37,167 bases of DNA from Wuchereria bancrofti (taxonomy: Eukaryota > Nematoda > Chromadorea > Rhabditida > Onchocercidae). Position 1 is the stretch's first letter; every line of letters starts with the position of its first letter. A model generated the notes under the pieces. It was not told the origin of the DNA. It saw nothing but the letters and a program-made list of their open reading frames with translations, and did no database searches. Shown one piece after another: positions 1 to 21,480 of the stretch. Where the stretch lies: the NCBI GenBank assembly GCA_005281725.1, contig SSBO01000011.1:207074-244240 (forward strand), given 5' to 3'. The translations under genes were made by a program, and so were the position numbers.

Positions 1-986
1 TGCATGCATTTACTTATTGTTGTTAAACTAATAGGTAATACTAACTGCATGCATTTACTTATTGTTGTTAAACTAACAAGTAATACTAATTGCATGCATT
101 TACTTATTGTTGTTAAACTAATAGGTAATACTAACTGCATGCATTTACTTATTGTTGTTAAACTAATAGTAATACTAACTGCATGCATTTACTTATTGTT
201 GTTAAACTAATGGGTAATACTAACTGCATGCTTTTATTATTTTAAACTAATTTTATGGGTAATACTAACTGCATGCTTGCACTTACTTTTTGTTATTTAA
301 CTGATAGTACTTACTGCATGCATGCTTTTACTGTTGGTAAATTAACTGATAATAATAATTGCAGCCTGTTATTTCTTGTTGTTAACCAAAAGGAATACTA
401 ACTGCATGCATTTACTTATTGTTGTTAAACTAATATAGGTAATACTAACTGCATGCATTTACTTATTGTTGTTAAACTAACAAGTAATACTAATTGCATG
501 CATTTACTTATTGTTGTTAAACTAATAGGTAATACTAACTGCATGCATTTACTTATTGTTGTTAAACTAATAGTAATACTAACTGCATGCATTTACTTAT
601 TGTTGTTAAACTAATGGGTAATACTAACTGCATGCTTTTATTATTTTAAACTAATTTTATGGGTAATACTAACTGCATGCATTTACTTATTGTTATTGAA
701 CTAATAGTAATACTAACTGCATGCTTTTATTTTTTACTTATTGTTCTTAAATTAATTTTATAGGTAGTGTTGTTAAACTAATAGTAATGCTAACTGCATG
801 CTTTTACTTATTGTTGTTAAACTAATACGTAATACTAACTGCATGAGTTTGCTTATTGTTGTTAAACTAATAGGTATTGTTGTTAAACTAATAGGTAATA
901 CTAACTGCATGCTTTTATTTTTTTTAAACTAATTTTATGGGTAATACTAACTGCATGCATTTACTTATTGTTGTTAAGCATGCTTT
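1..986. repeat. 45-bp satellite array
   Basis: Tandem copies of a 45-bp unit, each beginning with the palindromic core TGCATGCA and continuing through a TTACTTATTGTTGTTAAACT block. The first units are exact (starts at 1, 46 and 91). Later units shrink or expand by insertions and deletions, and variant units begin GCATGCTTTTATT. A higher-order pattern is visible: the variant block containing AACAAGTAATACTAATTGC near 75 recurs near 479, so about 250 bp of units is repeated about 404 bp later. Because 45 is a multiple of three, the array is open in one frame, but this is a by-product and not a protein. The array probably continues beyond the left edge. Confidence 0.95.
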
Positions 987-2312
987 CACGGAATTTTTCT
1001 TATTTTGCTGTTCCAGTTCAGTTATTCTGTTTTAAAATTTTATTTTGGTTCTCTTTTGCAAAGTGCCATTCCGCTCTTATTGATAACAATTATCTTTTTA
1101 CACTCCGTTTTATCTTCCTTTTTGTTCTTATTTAAAAGCTCTATGCTTGTTATTTTTTGAATTGTTGTCCCAGAAAAGAAGTAATCGTTTTGTTTTTAAT
1201 TTTTTTTAGGTTTACGCTTCAGTTTTTCTACTTTTTGCTAAAGCCCAGGCATGCTGCATATTATTTCAACGGTGCAAAAGAATGGTTTATTGCTATTTAA
1301 TTTCGGTACTTTGTTTCGGAAGGAAACAGTTCAGTTTTACATGGATTATGGGATAGAATTAAAAATCAGAAATATGGTCGAATGCTGGTGAATGTATTTC
1401 AACTTTCAATTAGTCTTACTCGTAAGTTTGTTTTGTTTATTTTTGTTTCCAATTGTGTAAAAACTATTTTCATCTTTTTTAAAATTACCATTTTTGTCCA
1501 ACGATCTTTCCTTTAATATATGCTGTAATTGTTGTTAAATGTTAGTTACAGCACCAAAATGCATAAAAATATGTAAAAATTATTTTTAAGATGAAAAAGC
1601 AAAATTAGGTTCCTTTGTTGATGATTAGGAATCACTACAATATTATCAATTGTTTAACAATTGAGTGGCCAGTTTTCTATTCTAAAAAATTGTATCAAAA
1701 AAGTCGAGCAAATAAAAATGGAGTTAAAGTGAAAATTACAAATTATCAAAGCATCGTTTCTTTTTTTTGCAAAAAAAAGAAAAATACAAAATTTTTTTTG
1801 GAACTTGAAAAAGAGAAACTTTTTAACAATAAAGATTTAACAAGTAAGCATTTCGAACTGTTGGAAAACGATAATTAATAATCCCATTGAGTCCATTAGA
1901 TTTTTTCAAGGTAGCAATTATCATCAATTAATATTTATGATTTAAAACATCATGACTTTTCTAACCTCTATTAAATTTAACTGCTTTTTAATATAACACA
2001 CACGTCATTGTTTACTTGTTTACTTCATTCAATTCCTATTTACTTCACTTTCTGCTTGTATAAAGTATTTTGCATAATGCAATCAAATTTTAGTAATATA
2101 TAACACTCTACGAAATTTTAGGCATTGAAAATGAACAGACCAGTAGTTAGGCCCATCAATCTGTAGAAATGTTTCTACTCAATATATTTTTACTCGAAAT
2201 AAACGCGATTGATTAGAACAAATGAAAAATTAATGGTTGTTTCATAATAAGTGAATCATTAGGTAAGTTGCAGTACAACAACAGAAAAAAGCATCCAACT
2301 AATGTCCAATGA

Positions 2313-10243
<7,931 letters not shown>

Positions 10244-10275
10244 TTTTTGTTTGACGACACTAATAGCTACGCTTC

Positions 10276-10285
10276 ACTGTAAGAT
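10276..10285 (-). promoter_or_regulatory. Candidate trans-splice acceptor, malic enzyme
   Basis: On the minus strand the sequence TCATCTTACAG ends at 10277, 33 nt upstream of the ATG at 10243. A pyrimidine-rich AG this close to a first coding exon fits an SL-addition site. There is no transcript evidence. Confidence 0.4.
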
Positions 10286-12270
10286 GAAATAATGTCAATA
10301 ATTTCTAAAAGATTGTTTAAATAAAAGTAAAATTTGCATATGACAAATCTTTTGCATTTTTTTAAAGCATTTAATTAGTGTGTATAATTTCATAAGTCTG
10401 AAAAAGTAATTCAGTGACAGAAATTATTTTCAGAGATTTGTCATTTAACTAACAGATAAAAGAATTTAATTTTAAGTAAATATTTGACAATTGTGGAAAT
10501 TAGAGATAGACATTTGAATTTAAATTTGTCTTCTATTACGTCGTAGTATGTGTAAGTGTAAATAATTTAGCAATATATTTCATTTCAATCGATTTCATTT
10601 CAACTCAATTTTTTTTGTGCTTTAATCTTTTCAGTTCCTTAAATATGAAAAAAAAAAATGAAAAACATTTACTAATCGATTATAAGATTGTGTATAGGAC
10701 TAGTGGATCAAATTTCAAAATTATATTGTTTAATCAGACAGATAGTTTCAAATATAAAAAATATTTTTACGATCAACTTTTAAGATCAATAAACAAATTT
10801 AGAGAGCAAAAAAAAAAAAATATTTTCATAATTCTCAATTAATTATTCATCAGAGTTAAAGTAATATGAATGATTTTATTCTGTTCATTTTAATCAAAAT
10901 TTTTTGTTTCTCTACTTAGCTGTAAAATTTAGATGATGAAAAGTTAGAATAAAAAGCATAAAGTTAAAAATTATCAGAAAGATGAATAAATCCTAATTAA
11001 TATCAACAAATTTAAAGTCCAACGGTAATTCAAATGAAACGTATTAAATTTAAGAAGATATAATCAAAAGACTCCCTATCTGATTAACATTTTTCTCATT
11101 TTTATGTATTCCTAAACTATCGTTTCCCACTTTTTTTTTATCTAAAAGACAGCAACTGCGCTACTTTATTAAGCATCCAATTCTTATCTAATCACGAAAT
11201 GATAACAGACTGTTAATTTGAATTCAATATACTGTGACATTATTTCTTCAAATTGCAACGATGCAAAAAATATTTGCAAAAATGTGACACTGTGAATGAA
11301 ATTCTCCAAATGATAAATTGATTTTATAGGAAAAGCAATCTATGTTATAATCAGTTAATTTTAAAATAAATCACTCATTTAAAATGAAAGAATTGAAAAA
11401 TGATAGATTGAGTCGTTTTTTGATTAAATTTGTTTCAATTTTAGTTTCAATTTTTGCTCAGATTTTTTTTTTTTTTGAAAGTTTTCTGCAATTAGTCATT
11501 TCAGTATTAAAAAAAAAGAATTATTTCCAAATGTTCGTTGCTAATTTTGTTTTCTTTGTTTTTTCTATGAATTGAACTAAAGTGCAATTTCTAATGGAAT
11601 AATTGCTAATTGATCAGTTAAGCATAGAACGGAAATTAAAAAAAAAAAAAAGAAAACAAGAATCATATCTATAAAAAATATATACAAAATGTTTACGTTA
11701 ATTTTAATTTTAGCAGCAAAGAAGGCGGAATTGATTTGATAATAAACATAAGTTGTTTACTGCATGATAACTAGAAGCAATCGTACGATCACGTGAGCAC
11801 TCGTCAAGAATGTTTAAGTTTGCTTATTTCATATTCTTTTATTCATTCTATGTTTCCAAAAATGCAATATACGTTTTCCTGAAGCTATTTTCACCTGTTT
11901 TTCTCTTCAAAAATGCGTAAATAATTTTTATCCAACAATCAATCAATCCATTGTTATGCTTAATTTCATATTTTTATTACTTTCCATTCTATTTCTAACA
12001 TTTTAGAATTACTGTAAAGCTAATTAATTATTTTTGTAACTAACACCAAAGCACATATTCCATAATACATTAATATTATTTTTTAATAGAATAATTAAAA
12101 AAGTAAAAGAAGAAATTGTTAAAGATTTGTAATATGAAATGAAAAAAAAAGCAAATCACTCTAATATACCGCGTCGATTTAAACTTTTGTATAAAATATA
12201 TTTAAATTTCAAAAAAAGAGCAATGACTTTTGAAACATTTCCAATTGAAACGAATGAGAATACTACATCT
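10286..12270. other. AT-rich intergenic DNA upstream of malic enzyme
   Basis: About 2 kb with poly-A and poly-T runs and short chance frames only. It would contain the malic enzyme promoter on the minus strand, but no motif stands out. No RNA gene was recognised. Confidence 0.5.
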
Positions 12271-12272
12271 GT

Positions 12273-12330
<58 letters not shown>
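12271..12330. repeat. TG dinucleotide microsatellite
   Basis: An almost pure (TG)n tract of about 60 bp with one TATG interruption near its start, running straight into the assembly gap, so its true length is unknown. Confidence 0.97.
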
Positions 12331-12489
12331 NNNNNNNNNNNNNNNNNNNNNNNNNNNNNNNNNNNNNNNNNNNNNNNNNNNNNNNNNNNNNNNNNNNNNN
12401 NNNNNNNNNNNNNNNNNNNNNNNNNNNNNNNNNNNNNNNNNNNNNNNNNNNNNNNNNNNNNNNNNNNNNNNNNNNNNNNNNNNNNNNNN
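12331..12489. other. Assembly gap (159 N)
   Basis: Unknown bases between the TG microsatellite and a poly-T tract. Open frames crossing it (Cys-Val or Thr-His repeats) are artefacts of the microsatellite. Confidence 1.
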
Positions 12490-14169
12490 TTTTTTTTTTC
12501 ATCCCAAAAAAAAACTAATAAAAAAACTCGATCTAATGCTAGCAGTCTCATTTTTGCCATTTATTTGGAATAAATTGTTATAATTGGAAATTAGTGCAGT
12601 GTTAACATTTCATTGATAGGAAACCATTTGATATGATTTGTTCAAATATTTTCCCATTACCATTCAGCCTTTAACTTAATTTTATCAAAAATTTCATCAC
12701 TCATTTCTATATCTTATTTTTAATTTAATTTCTTTATTTATTTACATTTAATATAAAAAATTTAATTTTCGAATTAAAAATTTAATATTTATTATAACTT
12801 TTGCATTTATCGCAATGTAAAAATGGTAACAATTGAGAAATATTGGAAATATGGCATAGTTACAATTTACTTTCCAAATTAAATCTTAAATAAGCCAAGA
12901 AGACGTTATTACTGTTAACCCAGTGAATATCGACCGATTTGAAGTAACAATGATAGCTTCTCAAACAAAAGTTAATTTAACTAAACTTACCCTATGTTTA
13001 CTTGCCCGAGAATTAAGCTATCACTGGTGATAAAAATGGAAAATAAATTGCTTAATGGTTATCATTGAGAAAACAAATGTTGGTTAGAAAGTGATAAGGA
13101 AAAAGAGAAAGAGAGAAACTCTATGATATAAATTTTTTCTGCAACAAAAATTTTCTTTACTTATATGATAGTAAATTTAATCACATTCATTAAATTGATC
13201 TTAAGTCTTAGATTAGATTCATTCCCGCTAAATTGGAAATGCTTGCAGTGACATTTACAATATTTCCAGATCAAAACTCAAAAATAATTTTAATAGGAAA
13301 TTTTCCACAAAAGTTATTTTGTTAGTTATTTGTATTACAAACATATTTGCATCTTGCAGTTATTTGCACTATTCTGTGCGATTTTTTGGGTCTTTCTTTC
13401 TCTGAAAAAAATCAATTATTTTAAAATTCAAAATCTTTTTTTTTTCTAAAATGTTTAATTTGATTTCGTAATTTTTTTCACTAAATAGTGCGAAAATATT
13501 TCGCGTAATCATTTATAGCTATTTCGTAAACAATTCAATGACTAATGAAAACAAATGTATTGAGTGATCCAAACAATATTGTCTCCATCAACACTTCTCT
13601 TTTGTTATTCTATTACTGGAAGGTAGGAAAAATTAAAATTCAGTTTTATTCATGTAAGTTATCTTTAATAAAGAAAAAATTAGTATGCATTATAGCCTAA
13701 TTGCCGCCTATTTACATAAAGCAATTGATACTAGTTGTTTGATCAAGCATTTGTCCATCATCTGCAATTATTCGTGCCTAAAATTCTACGATACTACTAA
13801 ATAGTTACTAAAATAACCAAAAGCGGAGTATAATAACCAAAATAACCAAAGATAAACCAAAAATAAATACTACTAAATAGTAAAAAATAAAAGCGGAAAA
13901 AAAAATAAAAAGTAAAATAAGAAATAAAAAACCAAAATAAACCAAAAGATAAGATAACCAAAAGCGAAGCAATAACTTAAAACTGTATGCCTAGTCAATT
14001 CATACATTTGGCGTTACGTAAATGATAGAAAATATTCAATTTATTATTTATTGCAAATTATAAAACAACTTTCATTTTCAAGTTCATTCATCTTAAAAAA
14101 AAAAAAAATAGAATGCACCTATTTAAATGACTCAATTGATAAGAAAACCAAATATAAACGGGCTCATGC
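12490..14169. other. AT-rich intergenic DNA
   Basis: No gene recognised. 13800-13980 is a purine-rich imperfect repeat of AACCAAAA / AAGCGGA / AATAAA words. The rest is A/T-rich sequence with no open frame of note. Confidence 0.55.
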
Positions 14170-14196
14170 AATATTTACCCTCAAAGGGTAAATATT
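14170..14196. repeat. Perfect 12-bp hairpin, 3-nt loop
   Basis: AATATTTACCCT, loop CAA, then AGGGTAAATATT, giving a perfect inverted repeat. It lies about 240 bp beyond the cystatin 1 stop codon on its 3' side, just outside the segment shared with cystatin 2. It could be a mobile-element end or an RNA 3' structure; function unknown. Confidence 0.85.
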
Positions 14197-14432
14197 TATG
14201 CTTTCTGAGAGTCTCAGATAATCTACTTTTGCATGTGCCTTAAAATAACCAATTGATTTGTAGCATACTGGCATTACCAAACCCAAATATTTATGCACCA
14301 ATTAAAAGATTACTTTAACTTTTATAAAATTACAAAATGCAGTGAAAAAAAGGTGTAAACATTAAATAGAAAAAGTGCTAAAATAGCACAGAAAACAATG
14401 GTATGAAATAGAACTAATAATCACTGAGACAA

Positions 14433-16187
14433 TCATACTGATGAGAGTGCCTTTGTTTCCAAAATATTCACCTGCAAAAAATCTTCCCATGGTTTCTCCC
14501 ATACCTCCAATGTCATGACCTGAAAAAGATTAGAAAAATAGTTAACAGATAATTAAAATTTTAAATAAATGCTAAGTATATATTTTGCAACAAATGCTCC
14601 ACTGCAAAATCTACGACACTCTAATTAATTAAAAGAAATAACTTAATAGCTACAGTTGCATGCCTTATGCAAGTCTCACATAAGTACTTTTGGCAAGTGC
14701 TTATATCCTCAAAGGTAAATTTTTGTTTCAAATAGTTTTGTTTCATATCAAGTTCGTATTTTAAAACATTGTCATCACTGTTTCGATGAGAACATTGATT
14801 CTAAGAATGTTTTATTCTGCCATGCTATGATTCATAATTTTTACAGCATTGGAATATATTTTTTTTTTTCAATTTTACGCAGTGACAGTCCAAAGCACTA
14901 GACAAAAAGTATCATTAAGACTAGACTCATCTAATTCAGGTTGATTTTCGAATCCAACTATTATTTACAATCAAGTTATTGCAATGTCGACATTTTCACT
15001 TTATCTTGAAATTACATGCAACAAACCTGCTCCGGATGTCCTTCCAACTTTTTACATGCTTTCAAATTAACTTGCTCATTTGTACTCTGAAAATTTAAAT
15101 TTTTAAGAGACAAACAAAGTGTTCTGAATGAGTATTTCAAGTTTCATTACTTTGTATTCAAAGAAATTGTTCTTCTCTTTGTCTTGCCTCTCCTTTTTCC
15201 TTCTCACTTTCTCTATTTTCCCCTGGCAAAATGTCACCTTCAGTCATTTCTCATTAGGATTCAAGAAAAGTGAAGAAAATTATAATTTCCGAAATTACCA
15301 CTAGAAGCATACTTTTTTGCATTCCGACCGAGCAACCTGTACTTCCATCTTATATTTCATGCCGGCGACAACTTGAGATGAAACTTTTAGCAATTTGATT
15401 GGCATCAAATGGTACTCATCGTTTGATTGTTGATTTACTTTAGTTAAAATAGTTGGCAATAGTTCCTGTAAATAGCAATCTTTATGAATTAATAGCAATA
15501 CATGAAATGACTGGAAATTTCTTTTCTGCAAGTAACCCGACACTTTAAAATCTAAATCTATTAAATAATTCCTATTTCTAACTTATACGTTTTCCTCTAT
15601 TTCAATTAATAAAATCTGTAAGAAACATATTAGTCTATACTTTTTCATACACAAAGTTACACTTTTTTTTTTTGTTCATATTACACGCATGACTACATTT
15701 TTGTATATTACCTAAAAAATAAATCATAAAGTATATATAAGTAGCAGAATATTTTAACAGATATTTTAGCAAAAATTGATGAGAATATGAAAATACAATA
15801 AATATGTTGCACATCGAGACGTAATGTAAATGAAATGATTGACTTATGTTACTTATATGTTACACATTTGAAAGTATAAGTAAAAGCTTATACCACAAAA
15901 AAAGTATGTAAAATTACATACTTATAATATATACATTTTTTTTAAGTAATTAACTAATGCAAAAATGAAGGAAAGAAATTAAAAAAAAAAAAAGTTATAA
16001 CCAATATTTCGTTATCTTCTGGACTACGTTCTTGCCATCCACCCAATAAAACTTGGCCATGTTGCATTTGTCCTTTTGATTCCATATGAGGAATTTCTCG
16101 TCGATGAGTCAATGCTATCGTATCAAATACAAATAATGATAATAATATCACCAGCAATCCTTCTTTTATTGACATCGTTGACATCAT
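14433..16187 (-). CDS. Secreted cystatin, copy 1 (onchocystatin/CPI-2 type)
   Basis: Four exons, all phase 0: 16002-16187, 15313-15465, 15027-15086 and 14433-14519, giving 161 residues, the normal length for filarial onchocystatin/CPI-2. Residues about 7-26 form a hydrophobic signal segment (LLVILLSLFVF). The inhibitory wedge is complete: N-terminal GG of LLGGW, the QVVAG loop in exon 2 and KPW in exon 4. Exon 2 also carries SND (QQSNDEYHL), the motif linked in this family to legumain inhibition. Two C-terminal cysteine pairs are consistent with the usual disulphides. The family blocks papain-like proteases, and secreted filarial members dampen host antigen processing. Introns start GTTATA, GTATGC and GTTTGT and end in AG. 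Start choice: first of three in-frame ATGs (16187, 16184, 16175); the paralogue suggests the third (MSIKEG) is also plausible. Confidence 0.93.
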
Positions 16188-16223
16188 CAAATCGTTGCTT
16201 ATACAATTTTGTTTACACAGTTG

Positions 16224-16236
16224 GTCTAAAAGAAAA
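16224..16236 (-). promoter_or_regulatory. Trans-splice acceptor of cystatin 1
   Basis: Minus-strand TTTTTTTCTTTTAG ends at 16226, followed by ACCAACTGTG and then the ATG 39 nt later. The same arrangement (TTTTATCTAG then ACCACTGAG) precedes the second cystatin, so the site is conserved between paralogues. Confidence 0.6.
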
Positions 16237-16589
16237 AAAGAGATAGGAAAATGAGGAGAGTAGCAGACATATGGTTATGATATGAAAATAGCAGTTATTG
16301 TGGTGAGAAAGAGAAAGGAAATGAAAAAAAAAGAGATGAATCAAGTTTTAATTTGTAAACAATTTAGTATACTTTGCTAAAATATTTAGCTAAAAGTCGT
16401 TTGTCATATTTAATGAATAAATAAGTTATTATTATTTGCTAAATTATTATAAAATAACACTTTTTGAATTACAAATCGGAAATGATTTGTACATATTATT
16501 CTGCAATTGGTTCCAGAAATTGATTAATTTGATGAATTTATCAATTGTTTATACAAGCAAATATATACACTCATTCATATAAAAAAATT

Positions 16590-16830
16590 GGAAGAAATAA
16601 CGCATTGCATTGCGCAATGGCATTATAGGCGGAATGCGGAATGATAGAATGATACTGCGATATTTTCACGATTCTTCGAATGAACGCAAGTTTGTTGTGC
16701 AATAGAGGTAAAACTTTTGAAAGACTAAAATCAAAAGTCAAAAAATTAGTGTTTAAAATTTAATGGCTTAAATATAAGTTATATGATGCATCGTTGTGTG
16801 ATTTTTGAAGAGATGAAGGATAGCTTTTTC
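16590..16830. promoter_or_regulatory. Conserved block upstream of cystatin 1
   Basis: About 240 bp that reappears at 28754-28990 upstream of the second cystatin at clearly higher similarity than the DNA between it and the gene. Shared words include TTATAGGCGGAATGCGGAAT, CGATATTTTCACGATTCTTC and TTTTTGAAGAGATGAAG. Candidate promoter or enhancer (inference). A plus-strand open frame also starts in the block (ATG at 16783). Confidence 0.5.
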
Positions 16831-16974
16831 AGTTTCTTTTCCTATATTTTTCCGAAAAAAAATTTCATTCAAAAAATTACCGTTTTGTTTATTAGCATAT
16901 CTTTTATCATTTTATTGCTTTTAGTACAAATTTTATGTCTGATTGTAAATTATTTGCAAAAAATGGATTCCTAA

Positions 16975-19900
16975 TCAAGTAATATTTAATCTTAAACAAT
17001 ATTTGCCAGCTAAAAAATGGATATATCAGAAGAGAGTTAATTAATGATAAGCATTTAAACCAATTGAAAATTAGTCAGATCAGCTAATATTTTCACATAA
17101 TGAAATGCAAATATTATATATGCTTCGATATCAGACATAAAAACACTTTTTGTAAATACTATTTTTAGGATTTAATTAGGTAAGGCATATTTTGCAGTGA
17201 CTGTTTGCGCTAAGTTTCGATCAGTTACCTAAAATTTTAAAAATGAAAGATAATCCTACTGCACACTAAACGAAAAGAATATTTTGTTGAAAAATTAAAC
17301 GATAAAATATGGTAGCAATTTGTTGTAAGCATCTTAAATGCAGTTATAACGCACTTTTTTACTTTTATTTGTCCTTCAATACTTTTTACTTTCATTTGTC
17401 CTTCAATTTTATAAAAGTTGACATTAGGAAAGTCTTTTAAAAAAATATATATCGATGTTAGATTTATTAGCAAAATTTATCAAAGAAATTTATTATCAAG
17501 GACAAGATTATTATCAACGAAATTTACTGAGATACTCTCGAGAAAAGATGAAAATTACTAATTAATAATAATAAAATTATTAATTAATAATAATAAAAAG
17601 ATGAATTAATATGTTTATTTGCCCAGCTTTGCAATTTATTTTATAAGAAAAAAAATGCATTGATGTGGCAAAAATTATTTCACAACAAAACGATATTTCA
17701 AAAATTTTTTGGAGAAAGAAGAAATTTCAAGAAAAAATTAGTTTTGACTGCGAATGGTTACCATCAAATTGTCAGTTGAATTAATTGAACGGAATAATTT
17801 GTTAGTGCTGTTAGGATGTCTTTTTATATACAACAAATTGGTATCATAATGTTTTCGATTAGCAATATCAAATAATTGTAATTTTAATTTTAAACTGGTT
17901 AAATGAACTAAGAAAATGAAAATTTATTTTGCCTTTTAATGTTGAAAGACTCTTAAACATAAAAAGTTAATGTGCAAACTATTTTAAAGAATCATTTTTC
18001 TAAAATGAATCATCATTGCAAATACAAATATTTCAATTTTCATCAAATTGGTCTTTGTTTTAATCGTTTCAACAAACAGCTGACGAAGAAGTAATGTCTT
18101 GTTAGCTTTGATTATTTCGAAAAAACATTATCATATGTTTTCGTTATTAGCTAAGTTTACATGTTCTAAGTTAAAATTCACTGAAACACATTTAACTTAT
18201 AAATTGAATGAGATAATTTATGACATTAACAAAAGTATTATTTTTTCTTTTTTTTTTTTTTGGTAGTTGTAGCATTTGTAATATTTGTTCAAATGTTGTT
18301 TATTACGAATAGACATCTGTCACTAATACTGCTTATTTAGGTTTTGTAGTAATTTTCATCAAAAACAAAAAAAGAACAAATTACTGAAAATATTGCAATT
18401 GTTTATTATGAAAGTCAAAAAAAGAGAACGAGAAAAATAATCGAATAGATTTGATATATTAAACTAGTAATATTGATATTACTACTTCATATTTGTTCAA
18501 AATATCAAAATTTACTCTTTCCTTCATCCATAATGTAAAATATGTCATAAAGATTGTATTGTTTATTAAAATAACACAAAATATTTAAACAAAAGAATTA
18601 TTAAATGATAAAAAAAAAGAACAAAGATATAAATTCTGCATTAGAGTTCTCGTAAGTAGCATTGATTTAGTATTTAAAAAAAAAAAAAAAATTTTTTTCC
18701 GTAAGTAATACTGATTTAGTAATTTCTTTCTGTCTTTTTTTGTAGTTGAAATTATCTCATTTTAAAAATCTTAACTTCAAAACTTTCATCTATTAGTACT
18801 ATTTTTCATAAATTTTTCAACCAATAATTTTATAAATGATCATTTCAACTTCTCATATGTTCGATGCAGTAATATATTACCTAATATTGAACATAATTGC
18901 ATCTTAAAGTAAACCATTTAAAAAATAGAAAAGAAAAAATGAACAACATTAGATTTTTTTTAAATGTTTTATCTCATTTAATTAGGTAAATAAATTATAT
19001 ACATAACGCAGCAAAGTTTTTATTATTCAAAATCTAGTTTAGTATCATTATCTTAAATGATAATTTGAGAACTACGCTAGCAAAATAAGCATTAAACGAG
19101 TTACTCATTTTTAAAATTTTTTAATGAGTCATCATTTATAGTATTTACTAGTTTTTTATTATTCAAATTTTGTCGAACTGAAAGAAAACAATTCTCAAAT
19201 GATTAAAGAAGAATGTTGGTAAATAACGATAATTTTGTTCGTAACTCTCATTGCAGCTCATTTGGTTTTCTATAGATTTAAAAAGTTTAAAATTGTAGTG
19301 AAAATGACAATCTATATTAAAGTAATTTTAAATATTAAGTAATTAAATTATTCTTTGTAATTTTCACTATTCGTATTAGTCTGTATTGTAAAACTAAAAG
19401 TTTTAACTTAGCAAATATACAAAAAAGTAAAACACAAAAAAAGAGTAAAATAGAAGTAAATATGCCAAAAAGTAAATACACTGTAAGTTACGTGCAAAAG
19501 AGTTAATGTACTGTAAATAATCGTTACAAACTTGAAATTGAACCCTGAATGTTAAAAAAACAAAAAATTTTGTTAATTTATTTATTAAATAAAATTTAAT
19601 ACGAAAAAAAAAATGAAATAATCAGCGATTTGATGAAAATCATACTTATCAGAATAATCGAACAATTAGTTGCATGAAAGTTATGCCAACTTTATTCAGT
19701 ATTTTGTAAATTTGTTGACAAATTTGAAAAAGTTATATTAATATGATAGAGTTGAAACGGTTGCGTGTATTTTTGAAACTATTATGAAGCTCAAAAGTTC
19801 TTTAAATAAGAAAATATCAGAAAAAATTTAAAGAAAAAAAAGTAATCAAAAGATGTAAGAAAGGAACATTAATCATTTTTATTGATTCTATACATTTAAA

Positions 19901-21480
19901 AAAAAAGAAGAAAACTCAGTTGTAAAATTTTTTTTTTTTATCAGTTATAAAAAAGAATAAATTTGAAATAAGAAAAACTTTACTAAAAAAAGGATTGAAA
20001 CTGCATAGTAAAAATTATGCATAATTTATTTGAAAAAAAAAAGGAAAATGATAAAAATTATTGTTTTTATCATTCATCATTGTTTTGTGTTAAATTAAAT
20101 GTATTATCTTAAATTAAATATTTTTATTAAATTATAATTGTACAATTTATTAACATAATTAGTATTATAAGCAAATATATCGAACATTTATTGTTAAAAG
20201 CATATTATATTAATTTTTAGCACTTTATAATTTGGTATTATAAACAATAATAAAATTATTATTGTCAAACAAAATACGAACTTCGAAAAAAAATTTCCCA
20301 TTTTTGTAATAATATTTTTATTCATTGTTCGTATCATCTAAAACTATGATTACCTATAATATATGAAATTACTTACTAAAATAAATATATAAAATAGTAA
20401 TTTATCTCAAATTCAAGCTACAATATACTTCATTTATTTAAAAAGCAACATAGCTATCAAAAATTTATCAATGATTTACATTTATTTTTTTCCCAAGGAT
20501 TTGAAATTATTTTTGCATTTGAAAATTATTTTTTCTTATTTAAAAAAGTCAAACAGTTTTAAATCAAACAATTTTAAAAACAGTTTTTTAAAGTCAAACA
20601 GTTTTAAAAATAAAAAATTAGTTATAAGTTTAAAAAAAATATTCATTTAAAAATTTCAACTTAAAAGTGAAAGATGAAAAAACGCACCGTGGTGAGAATT
20701 TTATGAAATGAATGAAAATGAATTTTTAGCTCTCTTTTTCTGCAACAAATTTCACTTAATTTTACGTCAAACATTTCAAAAATTTATTCATTTCAAATAT
20801 ATATAATCAGTAATAAAAGCAGAATAATACATTATCAATTATCAGTATATTTAAAATGTGATAAGCTTATAAGAATTTACCTGTTATTCTTCAATTTTAA
20901 TTGACTATTTTTGTCCAAGCTGATAAATTCAATAAAATTTATTATTTATTACTCGCACTATTTCTTTCTCTCACTCCCTCCGTCTTTTCCATATCATTTT
21001 TTATTCAATAATTTCAATTTAAAGTTTAATGACTGTAAGGATGATGTGTACAATTAATTGAAAAAAATAATAATAAAAACATAACCGGACAAAAAAAAAT
21101 GAAACATGCAATTTTAGGTTTTAATTGCGGAATAGAATAATATTATTTATTGATGACATTATTATATACTTCAGTTTTATAAGTCATAAAAAGTAGTGAT
21201 TAAATTTATTTGTCAAGTTATAATTATATATGACACATGCTAAGTTTCATATATTTGATCAGTTTTTTTTTTTGAAATTTAATCACTTTTAGAAACAAAT
21301 GCTTTTCAAATTTTTTTTTCACATTAATTGTTCATTTTAATTGCAACGATTTTTTTGTTGTCTTTTAATTCTGAGGCATAAATCCAGTGACATAAATTCC
21401 TGTCACAAAATCATATGCTGTCACAACTTTACATCATAAAATTGAAATGATCAATGAAGATTTTTGAAAAGTGAACATTC
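16975..21480. other. 4.5 kb AT-rich DNA without recognisable genes
   Basis: Homopolymer tracts, short TAA/AAT-rich imperfect repeats (for example 17560-17600 and 20560-20610) and only chance open frames. I found no conserved domain, tRNA-like element or transposon end here. Confidence 0.6.

Noticed and set aside
4..210. 68-codon open frame with 15-residue repeats
   Set aside because: It is the 45-bp satellite read in one frame; no start context, no splice sites and broken by later variant units.
1615..1878. 87-codon plus-strand frame
   Set aside because: Lys/Asn/Phe-rich sequence with poly-A and poly-T runs, no domain and no conserved context; likely chance.
12139..12583. Open frames crossing the N gap with Cys-Val or Thr-His repeats
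   Set aside because: Artefacts of the TG microsatellite and unknown bases.
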